A stretch of 64,000 nt of DNA from Caloramator sp. mosi_1 (GTDB lineage Bacteria; Bacillota; Clostridia; Clostridiales; Caloramatoraceae): positions 2,218,820 to 2,282,819 of the forward strand of contig NZ_CP117677.1 of assembly GCF_028622835.1 (NCBI RefSeq), in the 5' to 3' direction. Shown here piece after piece: positions 55,097 to 64,000 of the stretch. A program made the translations under genes and the position numbers. The notes under the pieces were generated by a model, which ran no database searches, was not told the DNA's origin, and saw nothing but the letters and a program-made list of their open reading frames with translations. Numbering within the stretch: the stretch's first letter is position 1; each line of letters begins with the position of its first letter.

Positions 55097-55404
55097 TTGG
55101 AGTTAGTCGATATACTAAAAGCACTTTCTGATGAAAATATGATAAAAATTATCAAAATGCTCGCTTGCTGCGATATGTGTGTTTGTGATATTTGTAGTAA
55201 TTTAAACTTAAGCCAGCCTGCAGTATCGCATCATTTAAAGATATTGAGTGATGCTGAACTTTTAAGTACACAGAGAAGAGGAAAATGGATTTTTATTCAA
55301 TTAACAGGGAAACCTTTGAATTTTTACAAAATGAAATAACAAAGCTTTTAGAAAAACCAAAAGAATGTCCATATAAAAAGTCAGATTGTGACTGTTTAGA
55401 ATAA
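55097..55404 (+). CDS. ArsR/SmtB family metal(loid)-responsive repressor
   Basis: A winged-helix repressor of about 102 aa. The metal site on helix 3 reads CCDMCVCDICSNL, containing the CxCxxC arrangement of E. coli ArsR-type arsenite sensors, and the recognition helix is SQPAVSHHLKILSDAELL followed by the wing RRGKWIFIQL. A missing A near 55313 hides the cysteine-rich C-terminus (CPYKKSDCDCLE). Start TTG 55097 is favoured by the AGGTAAGGTG ribosome site; GTG 55088 lies inside it. No arsenic or metal transporter is adjacent, so its target lies elsewhere or is its own gene. Confidence 0.85.
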
Positions 55405-55407
55405 ATT

Positions 55408-55440
55408 AAAATAGCTGGTATTTTACCAGCTATTTTAATT
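55408..55440 (+). terminator. Terminator after arsR
   Basis: AAAATAGCTGGTA pairs perfectly with TACCAGCTATTTT around TTT, followed by AATTTTATT. Confidence 0.85.
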
Positions 55441-55511
55441 TTATTAAATTTATTTTTAATTTTAGTTGAAATTTTTGTAAAAATTATTAATATTTAATTA
55501 GGGGTGAGATT

Positions 55512-57261
55512 ATGATATTAGAAAAAACATTATAAATATTGAAGGGGTAAGTTATGCCGAAATTTCTGATAATAAATTAATTTATTATCTTGGGAATAAT
55601 TTTATCAAAATATCATTTAATAAACATTTATTAATCAAAATTAATGGAAAAATAATTCAAGAATCCTATGAAATCAAACCAGATGATATTATTGATGTTT
55701 CATTAGATAATAGTATCTATAAAAAATTATTTAATTTAGAAATTAATAATAATGGCCTTGAAGCCATTTTAAAAATTGATACAAATAAATTAAAAAGTTG
55801 GCGTTTGAAAAATACTTCAAAATCCAATACTTTGTATTTGGATTTTGAATTTACAAACGATAATCTTATTGATTCTGAAGTAAAAAACTTATTAATGAAT
55901 TTTTAAATGAAAATAAAATTGTTTACGGGATAAGGTGGGAAAATTTAAATGATATAATAAAATTCGGCTATGGTATAATTGCACAAGGTAAAAGTCCTGT
56001 TGAACCAGTTGATGATAAAATAGAATATTTTTTGATGAAACTAATGGCGAAACTAATAAAGATAAATATTTAGAAATAGAAAATAAAATCGATTATTATA
56101 ATGAAATAAAAGAAGTAGAATTCGTTGAAGCTGGTAAAGTATTAGCAATAGTTCATTCAGGACAGGATGGAATAGTCGGGTTTGATGTTTTTGGAAAAAC
56201 AATACTCCCAAGAAAAAGGGAAATAAAAAAATAAAAAAGGACCTGGTTGTGAAGTATTAGATAATTTTAAACGTGCTATAGCACAAGTCTCAGGTATGCC
56301 AAGAATAAAAAATGATAGTATATGTGTCTTTCCAACCTATAAAGTTAAGGGAGATATTGATAAAAAAATAGGAAATATCGAATACAATGGATCTATTTAT
56401 ATTGAAGGTAATGTTTTGGAAGGGATAAAAATTATAGCAGGTAAAGAAATTATAATAAAGGGTAATGTAAATCAATCAGAAATTTATTCAAATTCTGATA
56501 TTAATGTATCTGGTAATGTTATTGGCTCAAATTTAGTTGTTGGTGCAGAAACTATTATATATATGTCAATATACAATTATTTAAATGACATAAAAGATTA
56601 TTTATTAAAACTTTATAAAGCGTTAACTGAAATTATACATAGCAAAAACAACGAACAAATTACATTAGATAAATTTTCGAAAATATTTAAGATACTAATA
56701 ATTTCAAAGTTTAAAAATGAAAAGGATAAAATTAATGAAACATACAACAATTTAATAAATTTGCCTAAGATAGATTTGAATTTAAAAAAACAACTTCAGA
56801 CAGTACAAAACCAACTACAATCTATGGAAATTAGTGGTGATGCAAATTTAATAAACAATGCAATGAAATATGTCGATTCTTTATTACAAAATATTGCATT
56901 TGATATGTCTCCAGCAAATATTTATGTAATGTATTGTCAAAATTCTAATATTATTTCTACAAACAATGTAGAAATATTAGGTAGCGGTTGCTATAATACA
57001 AATATAAATGCAGAAAACTCAGTAATATTTAAGCAAACGACAAGTGTACTGAGGGGAGGAAAGATTGAAGCTAAAAAATACATCAAGGTAAGTGAAGTTG
57101 GTTCTACACTTGGTGTTACAACTACGCTAAAAACTACTAAGGAGGGTGTAATAGAAGCCGATGTAGCTTATCAAAATACGATATTAATTTTTGATGAAAT
57201 TAAATTTAAGATTGATGAACCTGTTAAAAAGTTAAAGGCCTATATAAAAAGGGAGAGTTAA
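55512..57261 (+). CDS. FapA/DUF342 family polymer-type protein
   Basis: About 584 aa of the DUF342 (FapA) family, often found beside flagellar and chemotaxis genes. An N-terminal beta domain is followed by GKVLAIVHSGQDGIVGFDVF and GNKKIKKGPGCEVL, the conserved FapA entry motif. A right-handed beta-helix follows (GSIYIEGNVLEGIKIIAGKE, IIIKGNVNQSEIYSNSDINV), then a long coiled coil (about 56570-56910), and a second short beta-helix part to the stop. Breaks near 55527, 55890, 56025 and 56222. Start ATG 55512 after GGGGTGAG. Role not established; polymer or bactofilin-like assembly is suggested by the fold only. It precedes the che genes with a 34-base gap, so co-transcription is likely. Confidence 0.85.
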
Positions 57262-57295
57262 TTGTAGAAAACTTTAAACTTTAGGAGTGATGTTT

Positions 57296-57740
57296 ATGTC
57301 TATTGAAAAAGTTGTTGTTTTTAAGCTAAATAATGAAGAATTGCAGTAGATATTCGTCAAATAGAAAGAATACTTGGATATGTTAATCCAACAAAGGTTC
57401 CAGAAGCACCTATGTTTGTTAGAGGGGTAATTAAATACCAAGAATCTATTCTTCCAATTATTGATTTAAATATTAAATTTAAACTCCAGTCAAATGAAAA
57501 TATAAATTCTAAGATAATAGTAGTGAGAAATAATTCAAAATCTATAGGCTTATTAGTAGATGATGTTCAAGAAGTAATAGATATATATGAAAATGAATTG
57601 GAATCAACACCGGAAATAATTAATAGCTACTCAAATAAATATATCAATGGAATTATAAAAAGCAGGATAGAATAATAATGAAAATTGATACAGAAAAATT
57701 GTTGTCTTACGAAGAACTAAATACAATAACAACACTATAA
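57296..57740 (+). CDS. cheW: Chemotaxis adaptor CheW (first copy)
   Basis: CheW links chemoreceptors to the CheA kinase. After a missing T near 57343 the start reads KVVVFKLNNEEFAVDIRQIE, with PEAPMFVRGVIKYQESILPI, IVVRNNSKSIGLLVDDVQEV and, after a missing G near 57665, SRDRIIMKIDTEKLLSYEE. About 148 aa, family length. Start ATG 57296 after TTAGGAGTGATG. It is the first che gene of the cluster and a second cheW lies at 63045. Confidence 0.92.
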
Positions 57741-57754
57741 ATGGAGAGATATAA

Positions 57755-58237
57755 ATGCAAGAAATAAAAGTTGGCATAGGAGATATGAATATAGCTAAAT
57801 CACCAGATAAACTAATTACATTGGGATTAGGTTCTTGTGTTGGAATAGCTTTAATAGATAGTTTTAACAAAATTGCTGGATTATCACATATAATGCTTCC
57901 AGACAGCAAAGCGTTTTCAAATCTAAATAATCCAATGAAATATGCCGATACTGCCATTCCAATGTTAGTACAAAAACTAATTTCATCTGGAGCAAGTAGA
58001 AATAACTTAAAAGCAAAAATTGCTGGCGGTGCAAGTATGTTTAGCTTTGCTGATAAAAGTCCAATGATGGATATTGGTAAACGAAATGAAGAAGCTGTTA
58101 AATCAATATTGAAGGAATTAAATATACCAATAATTTCAGAAGATGTTGGTGGAAACAAAGGAAGAACTATGATTGTCGATCCAGGTACAGGTTCTGTAAT
58201 TCTTAGAATCACTGGATTAGGTGTAAAGGAGCTGTAG
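57755..58237 (+). CDS. cheD: Chemoreceptor glutamine deamidase CheD
   Basis: An intact 160-aa CheD. It deamidates receptor glutamines and, in Bacillus-type systems, pairs with CheC as part of adaptation. The catalytic Cys and His lie in LITLGLGSCVGIALID and LSHIMLPDSKA, with AKIAGGASMF and the SEDVGGNKGRTMIVDPGTG motif following. Start ATG 57755 after GGAGAGAT, 14 bases after cheW. The stop is two bases before cheB. Confidence 0.95.
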   Translation: MQEIKVGIGDMNIAKSPDKLITLGLGSCVGIALIDSFNKIAGLSHIMLPDSKAFSNLNNPMKYADTAIPMLVQKLISSGASRNNLKAKIAGGASMFSFADKSPMMDIGKRNEEAVKSILKELNIPIISEDVGGNKGRTMIVDPGTGSVILRITGLGVKEL

Positions 58238-58239
58238 TT

Positions 58240-59282
58240 ATGTTTGAAAAAATAAGAGTTCTAGTAGTTGACGATTCAGCCTTTATGCGAAAAATGATTT
58301 CCGATATTATAAATTCTCAAAAGGATATGCAGGTAATATCTACTGCAAAAGATGGAATGGAAGCTATTGAGAAAGCCAGACAACTAAACCCTGATGTAAT
58401 TACACTCGATGTTGAAATGCCTAAAATAAATGGTTTAGAGGCATTAATTGAATTAAAAAAATTTTCAAATGCACAAATTATAATGCTTAGTAGTTTAACA
58501 AGTGAGGGCTCTAATATTACAATCGAAGCCTTAAGATTAGGTGCCTTTGATTTTATACAAAAACCATCTGGAAGTATATCCCTTGATATTAATAAAGTTA
58601 AGGACGATATTGCTGAAAAAATAAGATATGCATATTCATATAAAAATAAATCAAAAATCAATCGTATAAAAGAAACTATCAATATCATAAATCATAAACC
58701 AAATACAATTAATCGTGGACAGTATAACGTTTTACTTTTAGGTGCTTCAACAGGTGGACCAAAAGTATTATTTGATTTAATTACAAAGCTACCAAAAGAC
58801 ATAAACATACCTGTTCTTGTTGTGCAACATATGCCTGTTGGTTTTACAAAAGCCTTCGCAGAAAGAATGAATAAAGCAAGTAATTTAGAGGTTATAGAAG
58901 CAGTTGATAAACAAAAATTAAAGAAAATACTGTTTATATAGCACCAGGTGGATATCATATGACTGTTGTTAATGGCGAAATACATCTTGATCTAACTCCT
59001 CAAATTCACGGTGTAAGGCCAGCAGTTGATAAATTGTTTATTAGTGCAGCACATTATTATAAATCAGGTGCCATAGCAGCAATTTTTACAGGTATGGGCA
59101 AGGATGGTGCTGAAGGAGTAATAGAGATTAAGAAGAACGGTGGTTTTGTAATTGCTCAAGATGAAGAATCTTCAGTTGTTTTTGGAATGCCAAAATCTGC
59201 AATTCAAACAGGCTGTGTTGATGTTGTATTACACGAAAACAATATACTTGATTATATATTAAAACTACTAAAGAGGGCGTGA
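58240..59282 (+). CDS. cheB: Protein-glutamate methylesterase CheB
   Basis: The response-regulator methylesterase that removes receptor methyl groups. The receiver domain has VLVVDDSAFMRKMISDI, TLDVEMPKINGLEAL with the phosphoacceptor Asp, MLSSLTSEGS and the FIQKP Lys. The methylesterase domain has the serine motif LLGASTGGPKVL, the His in VVQHMPVGFTKAFAERM, and the Asp in FTGMGKDGAEGV. One missing A near 58925 divides the frame. About 348 aa. Confidence 0.96.
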
Positions 59283-59286
59283 AGCA

Positions 59287-60059
59287 ATGGAATTCGAAAG
59301 AATAGAAAAGTTTGTTCAAAAAGAATATGGAATAAATTTATCAGCATATAAGTCTAAACAGCTAACAAGACGTATTGAAAATTTTATACAGCGTTCAGGT
59401 GCTAAAAATGAAACAGAATTTATTTCTAAACTATCAAGTGATGCAAATTTGAGTAAAAAGTTTTTAGATCATTTAACAATTAATGTATCAGAATTTTTAG
59501 AAACAAAGAGTTATTTTTAGATTTAGAACAAAAATTAAAGATTATTTAAAACCCGAAAAAAACACTTTAAAAATATGGAGTGCAGCTTGTTCTATAGGGG
59601 CTGAACCCTATACCTTAGCTATAATTATGGATAAGCTAACTCCTAACAAAAACATAATATAATTGCAACTGATATTGATCAAACAATATTAGAAGTTGCA
59701 AAACAAGGAGTTTATAATAAAAATGAAATTAGAAATGTAGACGATACTACTTTAAATAAGTATTTTACCCAAAAAGATGAGAAATTTTATATATCAGACG
59801 ATATAAAAAACGAGTGACATTTAAAAAACACGATTTAATATTAGATAGATATGAAACTGGATTTGATTTAATTGTTTGCAGGAATGTAGTTATTTATTTT
59901 ACACAGGAAACCAAAAATAATATCTATAAGAACTTTTACAATTCCTTAAAACCTGGAGGTCTATTATTTGTAGGTGCTACAGAAAGTATCTACAACTATA
60001 AAGAATTTGGCTATGAAAAAGCATCAACATTTATATATAGAAAACCGGGAGGTAATTAA
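59287..60059 (+). CDS. cheR: Chemotaxis methyltransferase CheR
   Basis: A SAM-dependent methyltransferase of receptor glutamates. The N-terminal helical domain ([29 protein letters not shown]) is followed by [17 protein letters not shown] sequence after a missing [19 protein letters not shown] (SAM motif I), [28 protein letters not shown] and [12 protein letters not shown]. Breaks near 59500, 59545, 59658 and 59808. About 258 aa. Start ATG 59287 just after cheB. Confidence 0.95.
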
Positions 60060-60060
60060 T

Positions 60061-62044
60061 ATGGATATGTCCCAATATTTAGATGTTTTTTAGAGGAATC
60101 AACTGAAAACTTACAAACTTTAAATGAGAATATTCTCGAACTAGAAAAGGATCCTGAAAATAAAGACATTATTAATTCTATTTTCAGAGTAGCTCATACC
60201 TTAAAGGGTATGGCTGGAAGTATGGGGTTCAATGATATTGCTGAGCTAACTCATAAAATGGAAAACGTATTAGATAAATTCAGAAATGATGTTTTAAAGG
60301 TTGATTCTAATATAATTAATGTGCTATTCAAGTGTTTAGATACATTAGAAAATATGATAAATAATATTAGAGATGGAAATGATGAAAAGGAAAATATTGA
60401 AGATTTAATCAGTCTTTTAGAAGGAGTAGGAGAAAACAAAAAAGAGGAAAATGACAAAATATCCGATATTGATTTTACACTAAATATATATGATGAAAAT
60501 ATAATTAAACAAGCAAAAGAAAAAAACTATAATGTTTATGTAGCAGAGGTAATTCTAACAGATGATTGTCTTTTAAAATCAGCAAGATCCTTCTTAGTTT
60601 ATAAGACTATAGAAGATTTAGGAGAAATAATAAAAACAGTACCTTCAGTCGATGACCTCGAACAAGAAAATTTTAATGACAGATTTTTTATTATGTTTTT
60701 AACTGAAAAGAAGGATGACGAAGTAAAAAAATTGATTATGAATATATCTGAAATTAAGCAGGTAAATATAAGACCTATTGGAAATTTAGAAAAAGCTAAT
60801 TATGAATCAGAAATAAAACCTCAATCAGTTACTAAGGTCGAAACTAACAATGTTGCTATTACAAATACCAATAAACAGGTGAATATAAAGAGCAAAGAAG
60901 ATGATAAAAACAAAAAGCCCATCAATCAGTTCGTGTTGACTTAGAAAGGTTAGATAAATTTATGAATCTTGTTGGTGAATTAGTTATTCACAGAACAAGA
61001 TTGGAACAGATTAGTAACAATTATAGATTAGGTGAATTACACGAGACATTGGAACAAGTTGGTAGAATAACTTCAGACCTTCAAGATTTAGTAATGAAGG
61101 TTCGAATGTTACCAATAGAACGAGTATTTAATAGATTCCCAAGAATGATAAGAGATTTATCTCAGGAATTAGGAAAAGAAATAGAATTGATAATTAAAGG
61201 TGAAGAAACTGAGTTAGACAGAACTGTTATTGATGAAATTGGTGAACCTCTTGTTCATTTAATCAGAAATGCTGCAGACCACGGAATCGAAAAAGCCGAA
61301 GAAAGAATCAAGCTTGGTAAATCTCCAAAGGGAACAATTAAGTTGATTGCATATCAAGAAGGAAATAAAGCTGTAATTAAGATTGAAGATGATGGAAAGG
61401 GCCTTGATATTGAAAAAATTAAAAAGAAAGCCGAATCTTTAGGAATAAATACAGAGGGTATGTCTGAGAATGATATTAAAAATTTAATTTTTATGCAAGG
61501 ATTTAGTACAAGTGAAAAGGTAACTGATATATCAGGTCGTGGAGTTGGAATGGATGTAGTTAAAACAAAAATTTCTAACTTAGGTGGTACAGTTGAGGTT
61601 ATAAGTGAGAAAGGAAAAGGTACTGCTTTTATAATTAGATTACCACTAACTCTCTCAATTATTCAGGCATTACTTGTTAAAGTGTCAGGTGAAACTTTTG
61701 CAATTTCTTTAGGATTTATTGATAGAGTGATAAATATAAATGTTAATGAAATAAAATTAACAAATAACAAAGAAGTAATTCTATATAGAGACAAAATAAT
61801 ACCAATAATACGTTTATCAGACAAATTAGATTTGAATCCAATTGACTCGACCAATAAGTATATTGTAATTGTTAAAACAGGAGAAAAGACTGTTGGATTA
61901 CTTGTCGATGAATTAATGGGTCAACAGGAAATTGTTATTAAGCCAATTGGCAAATTGCTTCAAAATTTAAGGGAATATGTAGGAGCGACAATTTTAGGTG
62001 ATGGCTTGGTGACCTTAATTTTAGATGTCGCTGCAATAGTATAA
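60061..62044 (+). CDS. cheA: Chemotaxis histidine kinase CheA
   Basis: CheA autophosphorylates and passes phosphate to CheY and CheB. P1 (HPt) has the phosphorylated His in FRVAHTLKGMAGSMGFNDIA. A P2-like domain at residues 140-240 (YNVYVAEVILTDDCLLKSAR) binds the regulators. P3 dimerisation follows (DLERLDKFMNLVGELVIHRT). P4 kinase has LVHLIRNAADHGIE (N box), IEDDGKGLD (G1), SGRGVGMDVVK (G2) and GKGTAFIIRLPL. P5, CheW-like, runs from IQALLVKVSGETF to the end. Breaks near 60090 and 60920. About 662 aa. Start ATG 60061. Confidence 0.97.
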
Positions 62045-62057
62045 AGTAGGTGATTCT

Positions 62058-62653
62058 ATGGATTTAAAGCTAACAGATTTTCAAATTGATGCACTTAAGG
62101 AAGTTGGAAATATTGGTTCTGGTAATGCTGCAACCGCATTATCACAGTTAATAAATAAAAAGTAGATATGGAAATACCTCAGCTTGACATTTTGGAATTT
62201 AACGATATGATAAAAAGAGTAGGTAATGATGATGATGTAGTTGTAGCTGTTCTATTAAAGGTGTTTGGAGATGTTCTTGGAAATATACTATTTATGATTA
62301 AAAATGAAGAAGCTGAAAAGTTTACTAATGCACTTATGTTTGGAATGACTGAAATAAATGAGGATATGATATATTCAATATTTCAAGAAGTTGGAAATAT
62401 ATTAGGTAATTCATATTTAAATGCTATTGCACAGTTAGCAAATATGTCTGTACTGACATCTGTACCTTCAGTTGCTGTGGATATGCTGGCAGCAATTATG
62501 ACAACAACTTTTATGGATGCCGAACAATATAGCGAAAATATTTTAGCTATAGACACAAAATTTATAGTAGATAACAATGAAATTGCAGGTAACTTTTTCT
62601 TTATACCAAAACCTGGTTCATTAGATATTTTATTAAATAAATTAGGCTTATGA
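62058..62653 (+). CDS. cheC: CheY-P phosphatase CheC
   Basis: CheC dephosphorylates CheY-P, with activity raised by CheD. Two phosphatase active-site helices are visible: QIDALKEVGNIGSGNAATAL and IFQEVGNILGNSYLNAIAQL, each with the E-x2-N pair. The presence of both is the class I CheC pattern. A missing A near 62161 separates the first 35 residues. About 198 aa. The start ATG at 62058 follows AGTAGGTGAT. It substitutes for CheZ of Gram-negative bacteria. Confidence 0.95.
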
Positions 62654-62671
62654 TAAAGGGAGGAATAAAAA

Positions 62672-63030
62672 ATGGCAAGAGTATTAATAGTTGACGATGC
62701 AGCATTTATGAGAATGATGTTAAAGGACATACTAACAAAAATGGTTATGAAGTTATAGGAGAAGCACCTAATGGTGCAAAGGCAGTTGAGATATATAAAG
62801 TTGAAAGACCTGATGTTGTTACAATGGATATAACAATGCCTGAAATGGATGGTATTCAGGCTGTTAAAGAAATAAAATCATTCGATCCAAATGCAAAAAT
62901 CATAATGTGCTCAGCAATGGGACAGCAAGCAATGGTTATGGAGGCAATTAAATCAGGTGCAAGAGACTTCATTGTAAAGCCATTCCAACCTGAAAGAGTT
63001 TTAGAAGCATTAAAGAAGGTGCTTGGTTAA
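62672..63030 (+). CDS. cheY: Chemotaxis response regulator CheY
   Basis: A single-domain receiver, about 120 aa. It has LIVDDAAFMRMMLKDIL, the phosphoacceptor in VTMDITMPEMDGIQAV, the Thr/Ser position CSAMGQQ and the DFIVKPFQPERV Lys. It carries phosphate from CheA to the switch protein FliM, whose gene is next but one. A missing A near 62742 divides it after 23 codons. Ribosome site GGGAGG before ATG 62672. Confidence 0.96.
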
Positions 63031-63044
63031 GGAGTTGATTTATA

Positions 63045-63433
63045 ATGCAAGTAGTAATCTTTAATATTGGTAAAGAAAGATTTGCTTTGGAAACAAGACT
63101 TGTTCACGGTATAGAAAAAATGATGAATATAACATCTGTACCAAAGTCACCATATTATTTTTCTGGTTTAGCAAACTTAAGAGGAAATATAATATCTGTA
63201 ATAGATTTAAAAAGTATTTAAATGTAAATTCCGATAGAATACAGGAAAATATAATTATTGTAGAAGTTCAGGAAGAAAAAGTTGGACTTATGGTTGACAG
63301 TGTTCAAGAGGTTGTAGACATTACAGATGATATGCTTGAAAAAATAAATAATGAAAATACTTTTATAAAGGGTGTTATTAATTTTAAAGATTATATTGTA
63401 ACTTTGTTAGATGGTGAAAATTTAATAAAGTAA
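63045..63433 (+). CDS. cheW: Chemotaxis adaptor CheW (second copy)
   Basis: The second CheW, about 130 aa. It reads VIFNIGKERFALETRLVHGI, SVPKSPYYFSGLANLRGNII, then after a missing A near 63213 YLNVNSD, VQEEKVGLMVDSVQEVVDIT and GVINFKDYIVTLLDGE. It differs from the first copy in most positions, so this is not a recent duplication. The pair may serve different receptor arrays or act as CheV-like adaptors. Start ATG 63045 after AAGGAGTTGAT. Confidence 0.92.
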
Positions 63434-63446
63434 TAGGAGGGATAAG

Positions 63447-64000
63447 ATGGGAGAAATACTGTCTCAAAGCGAAATTGATGCCCTCCTGTCTGCCTTAAGT
63501 TCAGGCGAATTAAGTCTTGAAGAAAAAGCAGATGAAACTAAACAAAAGGTTAAAAAATATGACTTTAAAAGACCAAATAAATTTTCAAAGGAACACGTTA
63601 AAACATTAGAAATGGTACACGAAAATTTTGCCAGAATTGCTTCTAACTACCTTACAGCAAATTTAAGAACATCAGTACAAATTAAAGTTATATCTGCAGA
63701 ACAAATAACCTATGAAGAATTTATTCATTCAATATCAAACCCTACAATACTTATATCCTATTTCTTAGAACCCTTTAATGGATTGTTTCTATTTGAAACC
63801 AGTCCTCAATTTGTTTTCCAAACTATTGATATAATGTTTGGAGGAGAAGGTAAGGAAATTATAAAGGTTAGAGAATTTACAGAAATAGAAAAAAATATTA
63901 TTAGGAAAATTAACTATAAGATGCTTGAAGGATTAAAACTTGCTTGGGAAGATATTATAGATGTCGAGCCCAAGATTGATTCTTTAGAAACTAACCCTGT
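63447..64000 (+). CDS. fliM: Flagellar motor switch protein FliM (3' end outside window)
   Basis: FliM is the C-ring component that binds CheY-P and sets rotation direction. The start ATG at 63447 follows TAGGAGGGAT. The N-terminus has the CheY-binding peptide LSQSEIDALLSALSSGEL. The central domain shows YDFKRPNKFSKEHVKTLEMV, ASNYLTANLRTSVQIKVIS and FGGEGKEI. The reading frame is unbroken for 184 codons to the window edge; the C-terminal SpoA domain is not seen. Its place right after cheY and cheW couples signalling to the motor in one transcript. Confidence 0.97.
   Translation, partial: MGEILSQSEIDALLSALSSGELSLEEKADETKQKVKKYDFKRPNKFSKEHVKTLEMVHENFARIASNYLTANLRTSVQIKVISAEQITYEEFIHSISNPTILISYFLEPFNGLFLFETSPQFVFQTIDIMFGGEGKEIIKVREFTEIEKNIIRKINYKMLEGLKLAWEDIIDVEPKIDSLETNP

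Noticed and set aside
58317..58688. Long open frames opposite che, yqfO and rnpB sequences
   Set aside because: They mirror well-conserved genes or structured RNA on the other strand and have no ribosome sites; they are composition shadows.

Overview
The window is AT-rich, densely coding DNA from a low-GC Gram-positive, spore-forming anaerobe. The best fit is a clostridial lineage (Clostridiaceae, perhaps a Caloramator/Fervidicella-like organism; genus is a guess). Reasons: sporulation and germination genes (gpr, spoIIP, a CotS-family kinase, a dacF-like carboxypeptidase, yqfC/yqfD), pyruvate:ferredoxin oxidoreductase, pyruvate phosphate dikinase, a selenocysteine locus, CIRCE/HrcA control of dnaK, an A-type RNase P RNA, and the Bacillus/Clostridium gene order rpsU-yqeY-yqfC-yqfD-phoH-pgpH-ybeY-dgkA-cdd-era-recO-ccpN-ppdK and dnaG-sigA-trmK-yqfO.

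One point governs all reading of this sequence. About 49 of some 59 protein genes, including indispensable ones (rpsU, holA, dnaG, sigA, lepA, era), are interrupted by single-base frame changes, nearly all a missing base in a run of A, T or G. When one base is restored the conserved protein continues. I read this as homopolymer under-calling in a draft sequence, not as mass pseudogenisation, so gene coordinates below span all fragments of each gene.

Layout. 1-3.3 kb: selA (5' cut by the window edge), selB and tRNA-Sec. 3.3-5 kb: bioY with a BirA operator on its promoter, and convergent birA. 5.0-6.6 kb: a complete 1.63-kb IS flanked by an 11-bp direct repeat; it separates birA from what looks like its original promoter. 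6.7-11.5 kb: D-Ala-D-Ala carboxypeptidase, a 53-aa protein, a TVP38-family membrane protein, then a yybP-ykoY (Mn2+) riboswitch in front of a P-type Ca2+/Mn2+ ATPase. 11.5-12.9 kb: a 208-bp long imperfect palindrome (MITE-like), an ECF S-component gene, and an IS200/IS605-like remnant with both terminal hairpins and an omegaRNA-like segment but no tnpA or tnpB. 12.9-18.9 kb: comEC, holA, rpsT (reverse), gpr, spoIIP. 18.9-30.0 kb: lepA-hemW, then the CIRCE-controlled hrcA-grpE-dnaK-dnaJ, then prmA-rsmE-mtaB-hit. 30.1-42.9 kb: the long rpsU-to-ppdK housekeeping run. 42.9-50 kb: a CotS-like kinase (reverse), dgt, dnaG, sigA, trmK, yqfO. 50-55 kb: rnpB, a Cof-type HAD phosphatase (reverse), PFOR, an ArsR repressor. 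55.5-64 kb: a FapA/DUF342 gene followed by cheW-cheD-cheB-cheR-cheA-cheC-cheY-cheW-fliM; fliM runs off the window.

Working together: the chemotaxis block is a Bacillus/Thermotoga-type set (CheC and CheD, no CheZ) joined to the motor switch. The biotin block is a self-contained feedback loop (BirA senses biotin supply and should repress the biotin importer BioY). I found no clearly novel multi-gene system. The most interesting non-routine items are the two small non-autonomous elements near 11.5 and 12.6 kb, the IS insertion in the birA leader, and the inverted repeats with a possible leader peptide before ccpN.
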